DNA of 22,520 bases from the NCBI GenBank assembly GCA_035315065.1, contig DATFYM010000224.1:1-22520 (forward strand), written 5' to 3'. A program made the translations under genes and the position numbers. Below are positions 19,269 to 22,520 of the stretch, piece by piece. The notes below the pieces were generated by a model. That model had not been told where the DNA came from. It made no database searches and saw only the letters and a program-made list of their open reading frames with translations. This DNA comes from DATFYM01 sp035315065. GTDB lineage: Bacteria > Acidobacteriota > Terriglobia > UBA7540. Every line of letters starts with the position of its first letter. The first letter of the stretch is position 1.

Positions 19269-21117
19269 TCTGGTTGTAGGCATCGATTTGGGAACCACCA
19301 ACTCGGAAATCGCGGCGTTTGTCGGCGACCGGGTGAGGGTGATGGGGCCGGGGAACAAGATGCTGGCGTCCTGCGTAGGATTCTCGCCTGCCGGAGAATT
19401 GCTGGTCGGCCAGGCGGCGCGCAATCAGCAGATCCTCTATCCGGAGCGCACCGTGCGCAGCGTCAAGCGCAAGATGGGATCCATGGAGTCGGTGACGCTG
19501 GGCGACAAGACTTTTTCGCCCCAGGAGATCTCCGCCCTCATCCTGCGCGAACTGGCGGAGTGGGCGCGGCGCGAACTGAACCAGCCGGTGGAGAAGGCCG
19601 TGATCACGGTGCCGGCGTACTTCTCCGACGCCCAGCGCACGGCTACCCGCGAAGCGGGCGCGCTCGCCGGCCTGGAAGTGGTCCGCATCCTCAACGAGCC
19701 GACGGCGGCCAGCCTGGCCTACGGCTTCGGCGACGCCTCGCGCCACACGGCAATGGTCTATGACTTGGGCGGCGGCACCTTCGATGTTTCCGTCGTCGTG
19801 GTGGAAGGCGATGTCACGGAAGTGCTCGCCAGTCACGGCAACAATCACCTCGGCGGCGACGACTTCGACGATCTCCTGCTGGAGCGGCTGGAGCAGGAGT
19901 TTGAGAAGCAATACGCGATCGATCTTCGCCACGGCCACCCGGCGGCCCATGCCCGGCTATGGTGGGCGGCGGAAGAAGCCAAGAAAAAATTGAGTTTTGA
20001 GCCTTACGCCCGCGTGCGGGAAGAGGCCCTGGTGATCGATCACGGAAAACCTCTGCACCTCGAGCTCGAACTCACCCGCGACGAATATGAGGCGATGATC
20101 TCTCCCCTGGTGGAGTCCACGCTCGACAGCGTTTCCAAGGCGCTGACCGATGCGGGCAAGGGCGCCGGCGATATCGATGCGATCCTTCTCGTCGGCGGGT
20201 CCACGCGCACGCCCCTGGTCTCGCGGCTGCTGCGCGAGCGCTCCGGCATCGCCCCTCGTCAGGACGTCCATCCCGATCTGTGCGTCGCCCTGGGCGCGGG
20301 GGTTATGGCGTCGCGTCTTGCCGGGCACGAGGTGGAGCGGGTGCTGGTGGACGTCTCACCCTTCTCCTTCGGCCCCTCTTACCTGGGAGAGCGCAACGGC
20401 ATCCCCTACCCGCACTGCTATCATCCGATCATTTACCGCAACACACCGCTGCCGGTGACGCGGACGGAGAGCTATTGTACGGCCGCTCCTTTCCAAACGA
20501 TCGTGCAGGTGGAGATCTATCAAGGCGACGACGACGACGCGATGAAGAACATCCTGGTGGGCGATTTTCGCATCGAGGGCCTGCGCCCGATTCGCGAGGC
20601 CAACGAGGTGCTGTGCCGCATGAGCCTGGACGTGGACGGCATCCTGCACGTCACCGCCGTGGAGAAGGAGACCGGGAAATCCAAGCACATCACCATCACC
20701 AACGCCCTCCAAGCCAAGAGCGCAGCGGAGATTGCGGCGTCGCGCGAGCGGCTGAAAACGCTCTTCGCCGCGCGCGCCGAACAGCTTGACGACGGGGACC
20801 TGGGCGAATTCCTGGAGGACGCAATTACCATCGCCGGCAAGGAAGTCGAAAGCGAGGAGGAAGCTGGCGAAACTGAGGCCCTGCCCGAAGCCCCGACCGC
20901 TACCGGCCCCGCTACCTCCACTCAGCACCAGAGCGAGGCCAGGAACCTGATCGAACAATCGCGCCAACTGCTCGATCGCATGCACCCGGAGGACGCGGAA
21001 GAGGCCATCGAGCTGCACGCCAAAATCGATGCCGCCATCGCTTCCGACGATCAGCAAGCGCTGGCGCAGGGGATCAAGGCGCTGCGCGAGCTGCTGTTTT
21101 TTGTGGAGGGGAGCTAA
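19261..21117 (+). CDS. Hsp70 (DnaK-like) chaperone ATPase
   Basis: A 618-residue Hsp70. The nucleotide-binding domain is complete: GIDLGTTNS (7-15), Lys69 (VKRKMG, equivalent to DnaK K70), VPAYFSDAQR (118-127), NEPTAASLAYG (145-155), YDLGGGTFDVS with Thr173, and ILLVGGSTRTP (308-318). The linker is VLVDVSPFSFG. The substrate-binding domain is unusual: SYLGERNGIPYPHCYHPIIY replaces the standard GGVMTxLI region, while LDVDGILHVTAVEKETGKSK is typical. A shortened lid ends FFVEGS without a DnaK-type EEVDK tail. ATG at 19261 is preferred over ATG 19255 because AGGAG (19250-19254) is 6 bases away from it. It overlaps grpE by 8 bases. It is a dedicated paralog rather than the housekeeping DnaK. Confidence 0.93.
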   Translation: MNDLVVGIDLGTTNSEIAAFVGDRVRVMGPGNKMLASCVGFSPAGELLVGQAARNQQILYPERTVRSVKRKMGSMESVTLGDKTFSPQEISALILRELAEWARRELNQPVEKAVITVPAYFSDAQRTATREAGALAGLEVVRILNEPTAASLAYGFGDASRHTAMVYDLGGGTFDVSVVVVEGDVTEVLASHGNNHLGGDDFDDLLLERLEQEFEKQYAIDLRHGHPAAHARLWWAAEEAKKKLSFEPYARVREEALVIDHGKPLHLELELTRDEYEAMISPLVESTLDSVSKALTDAGKGAGDIDAILLVGGSTRTPLVSRLLRERSGIAPRQDVHPDLCVALGAGVMASRLAGHEVERVLVDVSPFSFGPSYLGERNGIPYPHCYHPIIYRNTPLPVTRTESYCTAAPFQTIVQVEIYQGDDDDAMKNILVGDFRIEGLRPIREANEVLCRMSLDVDGILHVTAVEKETGKSKHITITNALQAKSAAEIAASRERLKTLFAARAEQLDDGDLGEFLEDAITIAGKEVESEEEAGETEALPEAPTATGPATSTQHQSEARNLIEQSRQLLDRMHPEDAEEAIELHAKIDAAIASDDQQALAQGIKALRELLFFVEGS

Positions 21118-21120
21118 ACA

Positions 21121-21153
21121 AAGGGTGAAGGCTAAAGGGTAAAGGATGAAGGG
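21121..21153 (+). repeat. Heptanucleotide tandem repeat
   Basis: Nearly five copies of a 7-base unit with consensus AAGGGTR: AAGGGTG, AAGGCTA, AAGGGTA, AAGGATG, AAGGG. It begins three bases after the Hsp70 stop codon and runs into the long inverted repeat. Confidence 0.7.
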
Positions 21154-21242
21154 AAATCAGAAATTAGAAAGTGGAAATCAGAACGAGGACCGTTTTTCTT
21201 TTCTGATTTCTACTTTCTAATCTTTCTAATTTCTGATTTCCC
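21151..21242. repeat. Long inverted repeat, 21-bp perfect outer stem (possible terminator)
   Basis: The 21 bases at 21151-21171 are the exact reverse complement of 21222-21242. Inside, GGAAATCAGAA (21173-21183) pairs with TTCTGATTTCT (21201-21211) with one wobble. The right arm contains a 9-base tandem duplication, ATTAGAAAG when read on the minus strand, that the left arm lacks. A T-rich tract (21193-21202) lies in the loop. It could stop transcription after the Hsp70 gene or be a dispersed AT-rich repeat typical of the genome; its AT richness contrasts with the flanks. Confidence 0.7.
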
Positions 21243-21272
21243 CTGTTTCTCGCCACTCGTCATGGAGGAGAG

Positions 21273-21533
21273 TTGAACGAAGAATCGCCGCGCTGCCCGG
21301 TGTGCCAGGCCCGATTCCGAGGCGCGATCACCTGCTCCCGTTGCGGCGCCGACCTGCGTCCGCTGATGTTTCTGGCGGCCAGGGCCTCCAGGCTCAGGGA
21401 AGACGCACGGCAAGCTATCCTCGCAGGAGACTTTTACGAGGCCGGCGAGTTGGCGCGCCAAGCGGACTCCCTCTGTAGGACAAGCGCCGGGCGCAACCTC
21501 TTGCTTCTCTGCCGGTGGCTACTTTCGCCGTGA
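21273..21533 (+). CDS. Small zinc-ribbon protein following the Hsp70 cluster
   Basis: An 86-residue protein starting with TTG at 21273, set by a strong GGAGGAG element (21264-21270). The N-terminal 8-24 contain a four-Cys zinc ribbon: C8PVC11 and C21SRC24, separated by nine residues. The rest is a helical hairpin (FLAARASRLREDARQAILAG, then DFYEAGELARQADSLCRTSA, ending LLLLCRWLLS), TPR-like in character. No membrane segment seems long enough to be certain. Because the same strand and spacing continue the chaperone cluster, I regard it as its fifth member, though the long inverted repeat intervenes and may place it under separate control. Function unknown. Confidence 0.75.
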   Translation: MNEESPRCPVCQARFRGAITCSRCGADLRPLMFLAARASRLREDARQAILAGDFYEAGELARQADSLCRTSAGRNLLLLCRWLLSP

Positions 21534-21756
21534 AGTGGCGCGCGCACCTCGCGAGCAACGGCAACCGCGGTAGAGGCAGGTGTCCACACCGCCCGCGCTA
21601 CAACACGGAATGTCTCCTATATATCTGAAATACAGACAGTTAATCGCATGCTAAAGTTTCTCTTGACACCCGCCGATACCACGGATAGTACCATGCACAA
21701 AAGTGATTGGATGAGTCGAGAGTCAGGGTGGCGATCAGGAGAGCACAACTCCTCCA
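21534..21756 (+). other. Intergenic stretch with a promoter candidate
   Basis: No gene until the toxin remnant. TTGACA (21663-21668), 17-base spacer and TAGTAC (21686-21691, only 3 of 6 at -10) may be the promoter of the remnant. AGGAG (21737-21741) and CTCCT (21749-21753) could pair and mask the ribosome site of the downstream start. Confidence 0.35.
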
Positions 21757-21792
21757 ATGGATGAGTCCAGAATCAGGGCGAGGATCAGAGAG
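21707..21792 (+). repeat. Tandem duplication of a gene start
   Basis: Two related segments, beginning TTGGATGAGTCGAGAGTCAG at 21707 and ATGGATGAGTCCAGAATCAG at 21757, are offset by exactly 50 bases and would encode DESRVRVAIRR and DESRIRARIRE. The second belongs to the toxin remnant; the first is a diverged partial copy. Confidence 0.65.
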
Positions 21793-22034
21793 ATCGCAGC
21801 GTCTCCAAAGAACGTGCGTTTTAGGGAGCTTAGACTCTCCTGGACAACCATATCCCTCACTTGGGGCGAAACTACAACCACCGCCACGCGCCCGGTTCAC
21901 ACCATGCGTTCACCGTCGGCGACCAGACGTTCGTTATCGTGGAGCGCAGTAAGGGCTGCGTGAAAGAGGTCTACGTAAAGCATTTTCTTCGAGCGATGGA
22001 GCAACTCGGTCTTTACGATCCGGAGGCTGAATAA
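21757..22034 (+). pseudogene. HicA-like toxin gene broken by a one-base deletion
   Basis: ATG at 21757 gives MDESRIRARIREIAASPKNV followed by RFREL, after which the frame loses sense. From about 21832 another frame reads TLLDNHIPHLGRNYNHRH, then APGSHHAFTVGDQTFVIVER, GCVKEVYVKHFLRAMEQLGL and YDPEAE, stopping with TAA at 22032-22034. Restoring one base near 21826-21831 joins them as REL-E-TLLDNH. The H-x-F-T-V-x-D-x-x-F and YVKxFLxAMExLGLYD elements suggest a small HicA-like (dsRBD-fold) toxin. As sequenced it cannot make the full protein. The start region is partly duplicated 50 bases upstream. Confidence 0.7.
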
Positions 22035-22111
22035 TGGAACCCATTAAGCAAGTGCTGAGGGAGAACCATACCCAGCACGCTAGGGCAGCGGATGACGCTA
22101 TCGCGCGCTGA
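22034..22111 (+). CDS. Short ORF coupled to the toxin remnant, 25 aa
   Basis: The ATG overlaps the TAA of the remnant (TAATG) and encodes MEPIKQVLRENHTQHARAAD followed by DAIAR and a TGA. The position is that expected of a partner antitoxin in a TA pair, but the product is far too short, so it is probably the start of a truncated antitoxin or chance. Confidence 0.3.
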   Translation: MEPIKQVLRENHTQHARAADDAIAR

Positions 22112-22194
22112 CGGGGAACAAGGGATCACGAGTGCCGACGACAGCGAGACTAGTTCAACTGGCTGCGCGTTCAGTGGTCTGGTCCGAAAGCCGC

Positions 22195-22215
22195 GAGTGA
22201 CAGAATCTGTCACTC
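22195..22215. repeat. 9-bp perfect palindrome with a nearby half-site copy
   Basis: GAGTGACAG (22195-22203), AAT, CTGTCACTC (22207-22215). Six bases on, GACAAATTCTGTC (22222-22234) repeats the GACA-N-AAT-x-CTGTC theme. It could be a protein-binding site pair or a REP-like unit. Confidence 0.5.
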
Positions 22216-22327
22216 CGGGGCGACAAATTCTGTCCACGCAGTCCACAGTCCCACCTCGCGCCGGCCATCTCAACTCCGCCGTCCGCTGAGTCCTTTTATC
22301 TCATAAAGGCTACCCGTTTATTCAACT

Positions 22328-22375
22328 GACGCCCCGCCAACCCTCTGAATCCTCGAAGCATAGGGGCGGAGCGTC
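22328..22375. repeat. Imperfect 11-bp inverted repeat
   Basis: GACGCCCCGCC (22328-22338) and GGCGGAGCGTC (22365-22375) pair at 10 of 11 positions around 26 bases. No T-tract follows. Role unknown. Confidence 0.4.
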
Positions 22376-22520
22376 GGCTAAGCGGCTCACACTCAAGAAA
22401 ATTCGCGTTCTGCCGATTTAGTACTATGGCGGGCAGCGTTACCAGAGCTGGGTAGCGCGTACCTTACGATTGGCCCGGAGGTTGCTCGATGGTACTATCC
22501 TTGAGTAGGGGCTGGAAGAG

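Larger units (their letters stand above)
22112..22520. other. 409-base stretch without a confident gene
   Basis: It holds two inverted repeats (listed separately). Near the edge, a frame at 22420-22506 reads YYGGQRYQSWVARTLRLARR and LLDGTILE before TAG, which could be the end of a degraded gene. An ATG at 22490 preceded by GGAGG (22478-22482) may start a gene that continues outside the window. Neither can be settled here. Confidence 0.35.

Noticed and set aside
19000..19950. 316-codon minus-strand frame
   Set aside because: Antisense to the grpE and Hsp70 genes, whose motifs are unambiguous.
1..22520. CRISPR array
   Set aside because: No regularly spaced direct repeats of 23-50 bases; repeats present are palindromes, one heptad tract and a few duplications.
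1..22520. tRNA, rRNA or intact IS element
   Set aside because: No cloverleaf, rRNA core sequence or transposase domain was recognised in either strand.

Overview
This is a GC-rich bacterial chromosome segment, most likely from an Acidobacteriota genome (Terriglobia/Bryobacterales type). The inference rests on three things seen together: a secreted acidobacterial VWFA-type protein, a PadR regulator immediately followed by an 886-residue MacB/FtsX-type 'ADOP' orphan permease, and several REP-like intergenic palindromes. No rRNA, tRNA, CRISPR array or intact insertion sequence was seen.

Layout. (1) Positions 1-4150 are an accessory island of small toxin-antitoxin (TA) modules and their debris: an edge gene behind a 26-bp inverted repeat; an intact HigB/HigA pair; several small unknown genes; a truncated antitoxin copy; a BrnT/BrnA pair; a DUF2283 gene overlapping a toxin-like gene broken by one extra base; and an orphan VapB-like antitoxin whose start region is duplicated 1.7 kb upstream. 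Two inverted copies of a 37-base REP-like palindrome lie inside antitoxin remnants. (2) 4224-7951 is ordinary chromosome: a secreted VWFA protein (minus), two small coupled ORFs, and a secreted alpha/beta-hydrolase esterase. (3) 8081-11175 is PadR plus the ADOP permease, with a palindromic operator candidate over the promoter. (4) 11230-15257 holds a copper-type P1B ATPase with YHS and HMBD metal-binding modules and no classical HMA domain, followed 41 bases later by a PLP-dependent glutamate decarboxylase. (5) 15440-21533 is the most interesting part: a tightly packed operon of an 895-residue helical-repeat protein, a J-domain protein with HPP in place of HPD, a GrpE-like protein and an Hsp70, followed by a small zinc-ribbon protein. 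(6) 21534-22520 is mostly non-coding and contains a second decayed toxin gene (HicA-like, one base deleted) with a tandemly duplicated start, plus palindromes.

How it fits together. The chaperone cluster looks like a dedicated, self-contained Hsp70 machine: ATPase, exchange factor, divergent J-protein and a large solenoid that may supply clients or localisation. It is distinct in architecture from the housekeeping dnaK-dnaJ-grpE set. The ATPase and decarboxylase may contribute to metal and acid tolerance. The TA island shows repeated birth and decay of modules (duplication, REP association, frameshifts). All functional statements come from reading translated motifs by eye; no database search was run.
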